Positions 34,438 to 45,430 of a DNA stretch of 64,000 nucleotides are shown in pieces. Where the stretch lies: assembly GCA_946406115.1 (NCBI GenBank), contig OX291552.1, positions 1,426,001 to 1,490,000 on the forward strand. The letters are read 5' to 3'. The notes below the pieces were generated by a model that saw only the letters and a program-made list of their open reading frames with translations, had not been told where the DNA came from and did not search any database. Positions within the stretch are counted from its first letter, which is position 1. The number at the start of each line of letters is the position of its first letter. Both the position numbers and the translations under genes were made by a program. Source of the DNA: Apoda limacodes. Lineage: Eukaryota; Arthropoda; Insecta; Lepidoptera; Limacodidae.

Positions 34438-35160
34438 AAATCGATGTACACGGCCAAACAATAAGAAGTGGTCGGCAATAAGGACAAGATTTTTTTTCAT
34501 TTTTTATATGAAATAAAGTTACAAATGTAAAAACCTAATAACGAGTGTAGTCCTCTTGCCAAAATCACAGATTGAATCCTTCTGGGTATGCCTTCGACGA
34601 TGTTTCTTATAACGTTTTGAGGAATACGTTCCCACTCTTCTGCAATGACTCTTTAGCTCCCTGATGTTTTGTGGAGCAGGCTGCACTGATCTTACCCGTC
34701 TCTTAAGATTATCCCAGACATGCTTAATTAGATTGAAGTCAGGACTTCGAGCTGGCCAATCTAAACGACGGATCCCAACTTCTTGCATGTACGCTTCCAC
34801 GTCGCCAGAACGGTGGGGGCGAGCATTGCCGTCCATAAAAATGGAATCTATCTCAAGAGCAGTCAATGCGGGTTGTGCATGTCGAATCAGGACTTCCGTT
34901 ATGTACCGGTGTGCATTTAATGTTCCATTCTCTACGAAAACTAACTCCGTATGCTCCATCGAATTAATTGCTCCCCAAAACATAACGGAGCCTCCGCCAA
35001 AAGGAGTGATTTCTTCGAAACACACTTACGCATAGCGTTCCCGTGGTCTTCGCAGCACTCGCCGGCGTCGGTCCTCTTCACACTAAGAAATCCTAGCTTC
35101 ATCAAAAAACAATACTTTATTCCAGTCCTCCAGAGTCCATGAAGCACAGTTTCGAGCAAA
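34438..35160 (-). pseudogene. Tc1-like transposase relic, 5'-truncated
   Basis: On the minus strand: LEDWNKVLFFDEARIS (first catalytic D kept), two in-frame stops near 35090 and 35035, RRRVLRRPRERYA, FGGGSVMFWGAINS, FMDGNARPHRS and WPARSPDFNLIKHVWDNLKR. In Tc1 the second signature is MDDNARPH and the third SPDLNPIEHVWD. Here the second D is G and the catalytic E is K, so the enzyme is inactive beyond the stops. The N-terminal DNA-binding half is gone where a dispersed repeat begins at about 35165. Confidence 0.82.
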
Positions 35161-35164
35161 CTGA

Positions 35165-35245
35165 AGTTTTTTTTTTTTTAAACCACTAAGGTGTCAAACA
35201 AGCACACGGTCCGCCTGATGGTAAGCGGTCACCGTGGCCTACCCA
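35165..35245. repeat. Dispersed SINE/LINE-like fragment
   Basis: Contains CAAGCACACGGTCCGCCTGA and GGTAAGCGGTCACCGTGGCC, a phrase I associate with very common lepidopteran retroelement copies. Only this short piece is present. Confidence 0.5.
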
Positions 35246-35299
35246 AGTAGCAATTGTGGATAAGTATTAAATCTAATACGTCTGTACTGATATGAGATG

Positions 35300-36090
35300 C
35301 TAAAAGCAGGTCAGGGAGTAGTTGTGAGTCAGCTGCACCGCCTTTTTAACCTTTGTTGGAGGAGCGCTAATGTGCCTAAAGACTGGTGCAAAGCCGTAAT
35401 CGTACCGTAATATAAAGGAAAAGGGTCGCAGCAAGATTGCAAAAACTACCGAGGGATAAGTCTCCTCAGCGTCGTTGGTAAATTATATGCGAAAGTTTTG
35501 ATTGATAGAGTTAGGGAAGAAACAAAAGGTAAAATATGGGATGTGCAAGCAGGATTTAGAAAAGGAATGGGGTGCATGGATCAGGTATTTTCCTTGCGAA
35601 ACGTAGTAGGAAAATGTTTGGCAAAAAGCCAAAAAGTCTACTGCGCTTTCGTGTACCTGGAAAATGCCTATGATAGAGTGACGAGGAATGAGTTATGGTC
35701 AGCATTGTCCATGTATGGGGTGAGCAGCAACTTGATTCGGGCACTGAAATCTCTTTACAGGGATTCTAGTGCTTGTGTCAGGATAAATGGGGCCCATACA
35801 GAGTGGTTTATCATCGAAAAAGGTGTTAGACAGGGATGTGTGGCGTCACCTTGGTTGTTCAATCTATTCATGGATAACTGTCTTGGAGATTTGAAAGAGA
35901 AAGAATGTGGTATAAGAATGAATGAGTTACTAATCAAGTGCCTCCTCTATGTCATTCTTGCATCGGCAGCAGAGGAGTTACAGGAAATGGTAACGATTAT
36001 GTATGTGTCATTTAAAAAGAATGGAATGAATGTTAATGTAAATAAAACGAAAGTTATGGTTTTTGAAAGGAATGATAATGTAACTGATCA
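35300..36090 (+). pseudogene. RTE-clade reverse transcriptase fragment lacking the catalytic ADD
   Basis: Plus strand: a short upstream piece (LFNLCWRSANVPKDWCKAVI, a stop, then NYRGISLLSVVGKLYAKVL) followed by an open frame from 35498. RT motifs are QAGFRKGMGCMDQVFSLR, CAFVYLENAYDRV (motif A, D changed to E at the usual DLE position), GVRQGCVASPWLFNLFMD (motif B) and then LLYVILASAAEEL, where RTE elements read LLYADDAVLLAS. About four residues holding the two catalytic Asp are missing in frame. It ends abruptly at about 36090 against an antisense LINE A piece. Confidence 0.82.
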
Positions 36091-36617
36091 AATGCCTTGG
36101 ATAGATCACAAAAAACACCCAAGGCATCCATTGAATCCTCCCATGCATCAAATATGTGCTGAATAAGCTCAACGCCAGCGTCGGTAGTTGACCGACCTTT
36201 TGTGAACCCAAACTGTTTGCAAGTCAGTTGTGAAGTAAAATGACTACTCATTTGATTTAAGATCTGTTTTTCAAAGATTTTACTGAAAACAGGTAGTATA
36301 GAGATAGGCCTAAAGTTAGAGAAATCAGTAGTACTACCTGATTTAAATATAGGTATAATTTTACTGTATTTCAATAAATCAGAAAATACACCACAATCAA
36401 TAGATTTATTAAATATTATAGCTAGTTGGGGAGCAATCACAGAAATTATGGTTTTTACTAAGGTAACTGAATGGCCCCAGAGGTCAGCTGTATTTTTTAT
36501 GTTTAGAGAATTTAATGCTTTGATAACATCATTATGATTTACATGTCTAAATTTAAATTCTTTTGGGCATTCTTTTACATTTTCTTTTAACAGAGCCTCT
36601 GCTATTAATGGAGATGA
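36090..36617 (-). mobile_element. Non-LTR retrotransposon, family A copy 4 (N-terminal RT piece)
   Basis: Minus strand: SSPLIAEALLKENVKE, NTADLWGHSV, IPIFKSGSTTDFSNFRPISI, FTKGRSTTDAGVELI and VFCDLSKAFD, matching copy 1 upstream of and including motif A. It is cut on both sides. It lies in frame with the jockey-like ORF to its right, so a 219-codon chimera is open across the junction. Confidence 0.8.
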
Positions 36618-38985
36618 GTTATAACTACCGTTAACTACGGTTCGTATGCGTCTGCCGGCCAAAAAACTAGCCACCCAGTTGCACAAACCCTCGGGCACTC
36701 CGTAAGATGGCAATTCGATAGAGGACCCCGGTGCGAGACCTGATCGGGCGCCTTCGCTATGTCCAGGCTACATGCCAATGCCTCCCCCTGACTCTCAATG
36801 GCTAGTGCCCATCGGTGTGTGAGATACACTAGAAGGTCACCAGTCGAGCGACCGTGGCGAAAGCCATATTGACGATCACTGACCAGGTCGTGTTCTTCTA
36901 GGTATCTTAGAAGATATGTCTTGATCACGCGCTTCATCACCTTGGAGAGGAGAAAGGGTAATAGCGATATGCCTGTAATTCGATGGATTTGATCTATCGC
37001 CCTTTTTGAGCACCGGGTGCACATTCGCAGTCTTCCATGAAGACCGAAATTGCCTAGTATGGTAAAGCACTAAGAGGCGTGTGAGTACAGGACATAACTC
37101 AGGAGCACACTGCTTAAGCACCACTGCTGGTATACCGTCCGGCCCACTCGACTTATGAACGTCTAGAGAAAGCAACGCCAGCCGGACCTCCCACTGTATT
37201 ATGGAGATTTCCGGCATGGTCTTACCGCACCACGGTATAGTAGGTGGTACAGCGCCTTCATCGTTCATATTCGAGTTTGAGGCAAAGAGACTGCCCAGTA
37301 GATCGGCTTTCTCTTTAGCACTATGGGCCAAGTCACCATCGGTCTTTCGCAGTGGTGGTAACGACGACTGGCAGAAGTTCCCTTCGGCAGCTTTGGCAAG
37401 CGACCAGAAATCACGACTCCCAGAAGGATAGCTAGCAAGTCGCCCACCTATTTTTCCGAATGAATTGGAATTTTGCTCTGGCAGTGACTTTCTTACTGAA
37501 CCTCTAGGCAGCATTTAATTTGCGTTTTAACTCAGAAATATTGGGATGCTTATTATTACGAGCCGTGGTCCAAGCCTCATATGCAGTTTGCTTACGAATT
37601 TTAGCTTTCTGCAAGACCTATTAAACCACGGTCGTTTTTTGACGCCGGCAGCTACTCGCGGGTTAGGAATATAGCATTCCATACCAGCGAGGATTGTCTC
37701 AGTGACTGCGGCTGCGCAGACGTCAGGATCTTCTGAGCTGAAGCAGATCTGCCTCCACGGTACGATGAAATTCTCGCAATCCATCCCAGTCTGCCGACTT
37801 ATAGTGCCACATACGACGCCAATTAGTAGGCCCAGATGGATCGGGTTGTTTGCATGATACTTAAGTCCGAACGAGACAGTGGTCCGAGGAGCCTAAAGGC
37901 GCATCCACTGAGACGGAATATCTGTCCGGACGTGTAGTCAGCAGAAGGTCCAGTAAGGAGCTTGTATGGTCCTCTATATCTGGTATTTTCGTTGGAGAAA
38001 GTACCAGCTGAGAGAACCCATAGGTCAGAGCAAATTCATGAGCAGATATCCCTGCATAGTTATTGGTTCGAGAACTGAGCCACTCACGATGGTGGGCGTT
38101 AAAGTCTCCCAAAATAACTAGTTCTGTTGTCGGATTTTGCTCTAGAACTTTGTCAGTCGTCAAACTCAGGTGCGTGAAGAGCCGAGATAGGTCCGTGTCA
38201 CCGCTATGAGACCTGTATAGGCACGCATAGATACGCGTGTGGCCACCGTAATCTACGCGCACCCACAATATCGACAGGTCCCTGTCTTCAAGGCTATGAG
38301 GGCGGCGACAGCAGATATCCTCCCGGACGAACACACATACACCGGCACGACTCACAAAATTGTGCTCAAGTTTGTAGCCGGGATAATGAAGGTATGATGT
38401 ATCGGCCGGGCAGGATATCTGCGTCTCCGTTAGAAAAAGAATGGTCGACTTCGCAGTCTCCAGATGGAGGTGGACTGCGTTAAGATTTGCGTGAATACCC
38501 CTAATGTTGCAAAAGTCCACATTAAATGTGGATGGAGCGGCCGCTGAAAGAACTCTTTTCCTTATTTTGTAGCCATTTTGTTTTTTTTTTTTTTAGAGAA
38601 AGTTACTTAGACTAAATATGAGGATTCACTGCACAGACAGCTTAAAGGCCAAAAGGTGCGGTACTAGAATTGCCAAAGGTCGGCACAGATAATACGGTTG
38701 CTGGCACGGCGAGTGGAAGGGCCCCTGACCCCCCTCTGTTGTAGTAGCCGAGTCCACTCCGGTCTCCTTCTCCGGCACGAGTACCACTTCTGAGACTTTA
38801 CACAGGCCGGCGGATCAGACTCCCAGGGCGGACATTAAGTGATCCCTGGGTTCGGAAACCCGTTTAACCTGCGGGCGGCCAGCGGTCGGCCGTTTCATCA
38901 GGTCTCCCTGACTGCCGGACCAGCACGCCGCGTCTACGCCGAGCAATGACAGCAACAAGCACCGCCGGTCCTCCGCTGTCATAAT
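36618..38985 (-). mobile_element. Jockey-like LINE, 5' end to RT, cut by a family A insertion
   Basis: The minus strand starts at about 38985 with a GC-rich leader of about 400 bp, then ORF2 with an endonuclease (36618 onward is the RT). Motifs: LFLTETQISCPAD, LVILGDFNAHHREWL and SSDHCLV (endonuclease); SSGPDGIPAVVLKQ, ITGISLLPFLLSKVMKR and DRQYGFRHGRSTGDLLVYL (RT). The C-terminal half is lost where family A sequence begins at 36617. Frame breaks occur near 37850, 37515 and 36950. It is a close relative of the relic at 14725-15566. Confidence 0.82.
37861..38520 (-). pseudogene. Jockey-like LINE endonuclease domain
   Basis: 220 open codons beginning MDFCNIRGIHANLNAVHLHL. This is the apurinic-type endonuclease that nicks target DNA for LINE insertion. 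It contains the LTETQI glutamate, the GDFNAHHREWL motif and the SSDHCLV histidine motif, so the key residues look intact. The frame continues in broken form into the RT region. Confidence 0.8.
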
Positions 38986-39059
38986 AATTTGAAAATCTCG
39001 CTTGTACTAATTATTTTGTGAATAGATATCAGTTGGAAAGTCGCAAAAATCTTTTTCTA

Positions 39060-39675
39060 ATATGAAAATAGACTTGCCTTAAGTCTGCTCTGCTACCGAC
39101 AGCTCGTGCTGTGACATGATCACGTATCTCGGGCATACGCAGCTTTCGGGTCTATGACACAGCCGAGGTATTTGAAACTTTCTGCCTTTCGATTTCTTGC
39201 CCAACGAGGACATGCTAAGGCAGTAATATTCTTTGCTCAGTACAGCCATTGTTTGGCTAGCGTGTACTGCGATCCGCACTTGTTTAAGCCAATTTGGTAG
39301 AATGTCTAATAATTGCAGCATTTTAAAAGTCGCTGCGAGAGGAGCTGAAGTAGGCGCTATCGACATATAAAGTAGGCATCGATAAGTGTGGGAATAAAAA
39401 TAAAAATAACTCGTACAGCAGCGGGGTCAGGCAGCTGCCCTTAAGGACCTTCGTCCCAATGGTTTACTTTGGGAGCTTTTGCCCTCGACCAAAAGAAAGA
39501 AACCTCGTCCCTCCAAAAACTAAGAAATAAGAAGCCCGTACATGGCGGACAGTTCCGCGGCATAGAGCTCAAACAAAAAATTCATCGTCGTACGCGGTCG
39601 AATGCCTTCTCCATATCAAAAAAGACACCGACCGTTTAGCTCAAAAGAAATTTGACATAGGACACGTGTAAGCTG
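39060..39675 (-). pseudogene. LINE reverse transcriptase relic
   Basis: Minus strand, heavily broken. VFFDMEKAFDRVR-like words appear at about 39600-39640 (RT motif A) and KMLQLLDILPNWLKQVRIAV followed by HASQTMAVL at 39240-39330. This is the region after the catalytic motif in LOA/R1/Jockey-type LINEs. The central part is deleted. Confidence 0.6.
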
Positions 39676-39714
39676 TAAAGTGGTGCTATGATTACTTCTA
39701 AAGTCAAATTGTTT

Positions 39715-40130
39715 TGGCTTTAAATTCAAAAATTCAAGATCTTTTTATTTAAATGGGTTTCATAGAAAACTTTCGAATCGTCAAGAGAATTAACAACAAC
39801 TAGCTTAACAAACTAATTACAATACTATTTTATTGATTGAAACACTTTATAAACAAGATTTACAATGTAAATAGTTTAATTTTAAAAAAAAACACAAAAT
39901 TTAATTAATATTTTAACTGCCTATTATTTTTCAGATTGCATAGGAGGGACACCCTGTGCTACGTTAAAAGTCTTTAATTATTCTGTGACGAGATTTAAAG
40001 TAACTCCCGAGAAAAATTAATTTATATGACATATATCACTACACAGCAGACGTACATATACATATATACAGACATAAATTTTACATTTTACAAACATGTA
40101 AATCTATACATATAATAAAATGGTAGGAAA
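39715..40130 (-). mobile_element. Dispersed retroelement family 'R', minus-strand copy
   Basis: Matches 1545-1960 closely (AATGGGTTTCATAGAAAACT, TTCGAATCGTCAAG, GCCTATTATTTTTCAGATTG, TAAAGTAACTCCCGAGAAAA), with a tail of AAATTCAAGATC on its 3' side. It is non-coding. Confidence 0.65.
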
Positions 40131-40440
40131 GTCAAAACTGTACATTGAATATTTTTTTAAAAGAATACTTGGGGTGTGATCTACAATCGATACCGTAGCC
40201 AAAACTACAGTTTTAAGAATTTTTGTATGTATGTTCGGGATAAACTCAAAAAGTACTGCATGGATTTACTTCAAATTTGGCACGAATATTATTAAGAAGT
40301 CGGGTCAACATATAGGCTACATATTATCACGTTATCACCTACGGGACCCTTGAGCTCAGGCTCGGGATCTCAGGCTGCTCCACGTATTCTGGGGGGAGCA
40401 AAGTTTCACAGACCTACGCTCTGAACCTGCGCGAGCTAGC
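40131..40440. repeat. Possible RTE-like non-autonomous piece
   Basis: The phrase GGAAAGTCAAAACTGTACAT, then GGGTGTGATCTACAATCGAT and CTTCAAATTTGGCACGAATA, resembles abundant insect dispersed repeats. Boundaries are uncertain. Confidence 0.35.
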
Positions 40441-40447
40441 TGATGCT

Positions 40448-41614
40448 ATGCCCAGCGCTCAAATCACATCCAACGCCTCCTGGCAGCTTGCACCGCGTCG
40501 AGCAGACGGACGCAGAAATGCGAATGTCAACTCCGCAAAGCTAACAGCCCCTGGAGTCATTCAACGCAACGGGCGACGCCATCACCGTGGACGGCGCTCA
40601 AAAAACACCACCGCACAACTGGGAAATTGCGAGCCTGCCAAGGCACACGCTGATCTAAATGTACGGAGAAAAAACGCGACTGAAGGGGAGACCAAACAAG
40701 AGATCCCAGCTATGACCGGAGCCGCCGCGGGGTTGATTCGGTCGTTGCCTTCGACCAGTTGCGACGTGCTCAGTGGGAAACGCAGCCACAACGGGCGTGC
40801 GGGAACCACACAGTCGGCAAGCGGGCCTAATATGGCGGCTGACGCGATCCTAGCACGAAGCACTGGACGGGGTGACGACTGAGGCTCCCCAAAGTGAACT
40901 CCTGGAGCGAGCTGGAGACACGCCAAGGCCAACCCAATCGATCGCAACCACAACAGGTTCGAAGAAGAAACGCAAACGCGGACCCAACAAGCGCGGTTCA
41001 CGCCATGCAGCGAATCGCCGTGAACAATCGGGACACCCCGCACCGCCCACAAAGGCGAAGAGGAAGCGCCATGATGACACCTTGTCGCCAAGGGACGGGC
41101 CAAAACGCGCCAGGCTGGATCCTACACCAAGGAAGGCAACAACCAGCTATAAGCCGTTCTGAAAATGTGGTGTGAGAATGATGACTTACTAACCTGGCTT
41201 AAAACTTCTGTAGCTACTCTACAGTCACCAATTTCGGGAACCAAACTGACTGTTATCCCACAGTCAGACATAGCGAAACGAGTCCGTGCCTCGCTTTGGT
41301 TGCCGAAATCGATCGGAGTAGACTTAACAAGAACCCATCGCCTGCTGGCCGCGCAAAACCCTTGGTACAAGATATTAAGTTTGGCACTGCTAGGGGTGGG
41401 GGTGACTCGGTGGACACAGAATCCTCAGCTGAACCTAACAAAAACGAAGCTAAAGTCATCATCTGCCGGCCCAAGTACCTTAGGCTTAGCTTCTTCAAAA
41501 CTGGCACATATGGACCTAAACACGGACTCCATACCTGATATAGATGCCGGCGACCACACGTCGTCTGATGGGGAGTCCTTGGATAGTAAAATTCTCGGGA
41601 CCCTTTCAGATTAA
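40448..41614 (+). pseudogene. DUF4780-containing ORF1 of a retroelement, internally deleted
   Basis: The 40872 frame gives a basic segment KKKRKRGPNKRGSRHAANRR and KRARLDPTPRKATTSY. After a deletion, another frame from 41160 continues KMWCENDDLLTWLKTS, SPISGTKLTVIPQSDIAKRV and RRLL-like AQNPWYKI. This order and these words fit DUF4780, a domain found in lepidopteran retroelement ORF1-like proteins (from memory). It has no catalytic role; it probably binds nucleic acid. The 40448-40882 frame overlaps and may be 5' sequence of the same element. The frame change, deletion and lost C-terminus make it non-functional. Confidence 0.6.
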
Positions 41615-41640
41615 CGTAATTTAAACCAACCTCCAGCACA

Positions 41641-44399
41641 AACAAATTGCAACGGCTACCCTACGCTAACTGCTGGAGGTTGACCAGAAGACCATAGCCC
41701 TAATCCAGGTGGATTAGAGGAGACAATATATGTGATTGTTTAGTAAAATTTATTAAGTTGGACCGCGGCGCGTGACAAGGTTAATAGGATTGTCGCTACT
41801 CTGGGTGGACCGGCATCTCAGTCAGTCACATATAATCCTTTGACAGGGAGTTTTGGCGCGCATCTTAAGGCGGAGTGGTGTTTTTTCTGTTTAATTTTTC
41901 TTAATTCATTTAGTGTGTTTCGATGTATATATTTTAGCAGTGTTTAACGGAAACGTGTTAAGAATTGTGGAGCGAACGCTCATAAATAGCGAATTATGAA
42001 GAAATAAGCAGGACATGATGCGCAAATTCTGAAGGATGCACACCAAATCTCCCGCCCTATTAGATAAAACTTGACTATGGCGCTTCGCCAAACTAGATAT
42101 AAGCACAGCACTATATTTACACATGACTCTGGAGAAATGATATGCAATAATGCGAAATCTGGTCTCCACATCGAAGAAGGAAGGAAGGAATCCTTTGACA
42201 GGTGGCGGCGTGTGTACATTGTTTTGATTGTATTAATTTTATACATAGTGAATAAGTACGTCACACAGAGTTTTACGAAATAAAAATCTCACGTTCTTGG
42301 AAAGTAAAGAATTACCATTATTTGTAAAACGACCCAAATTCGAAAACAAATAAATAACTATAACAGAACCGACGCTTCTGTCTACCAAAAAACTGGATCG
42401 TAAAAACTGGGCCAACGTAGGCCTTAATAAAATTGCATGGACTTACCCAAATTTTGGCGTCAGATGTTTTTTGTAATAACGTTTTTCATGTTCCAAAGTG
42501 AGTCGCCGTGACTATACCAAATAAGTAGAAATTGGTTCTGGCGCTCGCCGGCCTTTTTTTTTATCGATTATTACTTTAAAGAGTAAGTACTCGATTGTTG
42601 AATACTGGCAACATTGCTATTAAAAAAAAAAACCAACCTGATATTTTTTTCTCTAATGTGTTTTGTTTTTGTAGATATTTATTGTTGTGTAATGGTTGAA
42701 TTTGTATGAAATTAATTTATTTATTTTCCGGATAAACTAGTTTCCTCCGAGATTGAATCCTGTGTTTATTTTTTCTTTAGACTGGCAACTATTTTCGTGA
42801 AAAAAAATTGTTTTGTATTTTTAAATGTTGGTGTGTAATGGCGGGATTTGTATGAAATCAATTTAGTTTTTTTTGTGAAAATCTAGTGTCCTCCGAGAGT
42901 TTTTGAATTTTACCTGTGTATTTAAATGTGGTGTTCTATCAGTTAAAACCATCGTTTCATAAAAATCTCACGTTCTTGGAAAGTAAAGAATTACCCAAAT
43001 AATTTGGGATTTACTGGTAGTCGCTAATATTCGCTTATGACTTACCTACCTCTTTGTTATTGCGGTTAAAATAGATTGGAATAAATAGGTTTTAAAATAG
43101 TTGTTTTGTTAGGATAACATATCAATTTGTGTAATTGTGTAGTCGGGGTTTTTGTACATGGTAGTTGGGGTTTTTTTGGGGTTTATATAGTAACTTGGTT
43201 GGGTAAATATTTACTTCTCTGCAACACGACATTTTAACCTGAAAATATCTTATTCGATAGAGTAGCACTCCCTGATACAGAAATGATATATGAAAGTCGG
43301 TGCCAAATAATAGTTTAAAGATAAAAAAAAAATTTACTACCAGATTTTTTTTTCCCGCCAAATGGTCGAAATAACATATAAAATTCACTTACTCGGCATT
43401 ATAGCAGTTCAGATTTCTTGTAGCTGTCCAAATCATCCTTTACACACTGATAAAATTAAAGAATAGGCTGAAAAAAACACAATTTACACATAAAAACCAT
43501 GTTATTACACTTTTTAAAATATTGTAAACGGATTAAGAAAAAGGAAATATGAACACTTTTTTTTAATTGCAATGTTACCAGCCTCAAAAAAAAACTCCCA
43601 AATAACCGATAAGACAATTAGATTACATTACGTGCTACATAAAATAGAAAATAACATAAATACAACTTACGTTTTATTATACACAGTCTTTTTAAGTTTA
43701 CTGCCAGCCTGATATAGAGCTTATGGTAAAACATGGAAGTAAGTGTGCAAAGCCAAGTGAACTCGGCGAGTAACAGACCAAACTTGTAGGTACTTATTTA
43801 ATGTAGTCAGGGCGTCCCACATTAAAATTGGTGTTTTATATGATTAATTTTTACAAACGGTTATTAACTTTGACAGGTTTTGGACCTATTTATGCCTTAT
43901 AGTTTTATGTACATCTATAAAAATGCTAAAGTGGTAAATCCAAATTTTAAATTAGTATTTTATATTAACTATTTATTACTTCAGGAAAGGAAAAATATCA
44001 ATGCTCTCTCCTTCTCATTTCACATCCGTAAAATTGTGCGGTCGCGCATTGAAATAGGTAACCACAAAAATATTAGGAACTCAATCTAGCGTCAGTTTTT
44101 GGGAGTCCTTTTTTTAGGCTGGCAATATTTTCATAAAAAAAAATTGTTGTTTCCTGTTATTCATTTGTCTGAATTGGTCTAAATCTATTGTTAACGTTCT
44201 GTAATGGTGTATTTGTATGGTGTAAAATATTACGTTAAATATTTTTTTAAGGTAAAATTAGCGTTTTGCACCAATTTCTGAATATCATCTGTGTATAAAG
44301 GGATTTTTCCCTGTCCATTACAATTTTTTTCATGTAAAAATGTTGTGTTGCAGAGAAGTAAAAAATTACCTTTATTTTGTGTTAATTTAGTTATAAAAT
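41641..44399. other. Non-coding stretch left of the BEL element, with three degenerate related blocks
   Basis: No gene is supported. AT-rich blocks at about 42605-42998, 42780-43000 (overlapping in register) and 44110-44370 share CTGGCAAC-type, GTAATGG-GTATTTGTATG-type and GTAAAGAATTACC-type words. The exact phrase CTCACGTTCTTGGAAAGTAA occurs at 42288 and 42967. The last block directly precedes the BEL gag start, so these may be decayed LTR or leader copies. Confidence 0.4.
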
Positions 44400-45430
44400 A
44401 TGACGTCATCGGTCAAGGAGTTCAGGGCTACTATAACGAATTTAGTGAGATGGTTTTCATGTTGTTTAGGGCTCGTTACACGGGAGGATCGGGTGTTTGC
44501 ATTATGGCAAAGAGCTATACAGTTTCCGACAAGAGCAAATGAGCTGGAACAGGCATACCAGGGTATCCTATCGTCAACGGATGACGAAACTATCCTAAAG
44601 GCGGTAAATTCTAACTATGACTTTTGTATGTCAGTAGTGGACGAGGTAAACGAGGCTGTTAGAGACTGGCCCGCAGCTGGCAAGAAGGAAGGTTTCGGAA
44701 CAAAAATGTAACGAACGGTTGCCAACTTTGGATATTCCTTTTTAGCGGATCATTGGATGAGTGGACTAATTTTATCACACTTTTTGATTGATTGCATTGT
44801 GCACCGACGGACTGACTTATCTGACTCACAAAAATTAAGTTACCTTTCAACGTCTATCAGAGATGAGCCCCTCTGTTTAGTGAAACATTTGCACATAACC
44901 GTCGCATTGCGGATACACATGTAGCTGCCATTTTAGGTATTCCTCAACTGTCTTCAGTTAACCAGCTGCGGTCGGACCAACTTAACCCTATTTTGGTAGC
45001 GACGAATGCGTTAAGAGGCCTAAAATTCCCTGTATCAGAGTGGACATTTTTATTGTTGCATATTGTTTTAAATAAATTGCCCAATGACGTCAGGGCTGGA
45101 TTTCGAACAGTTGCACGGAGGTGACTCGGCGTCACATATACCTACTTCCGACACTTTAATGTAATTTTTGGAGGATCAAAGTAGGAAGCTCGAAAATTTA
45201 CCCGCCGAGCCATAATCGGGACCGTCACGATTTTTGGCCCCGTCTGGACCCCGTCAACAACCTCGTTCCGGGACATCGCGAGGTACCGGGTCGTTTCGGC
45301 TCCCCAGAATTTTGACAGTTGAACGGACTGAACGGTGTGGGGTGTTCTATGAACCGGGGCACACCATTCTGGATTGCCACCAGTTCAGAAAATCTGGGGT
45401 GGCCCGAAAACGATTTCTGACCCGTAGGCC
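44400..45430 (+). pseudogene. BEL/Pao retrotransposon gag, interrupted
   Basis: The ATG at 44400 opens 103 codons (MTSSVKEFRATITNLVRW). The reading then continues in other frames with WTNFITLFDLIVHRR, LSDSQKLSYL and FLLLHIVLNKLPNDVRAGF, the typical BEL/Pao gag sequence, up to GHTILDCHQFRKSGVARKRF at about 45410. The nucleic-acid-binding cysteine segment resumes at 48288 (CLKCGGGHHPDLC) beyond an inserted LINE. It has several frameshifts and stops, so the copy is inactive. Confidence 0.78.

Noticed and set aside
40582..41103. 173-codon minus-strand open frame
   Set aside because: It is a shadow of the GC-rich ORF1 relic on the plus strand.
41906..42283. Overlapping open frames of 70-94 codons on both strands
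   Set aside because: No motifs, and comparable length on both strands suggests chance.
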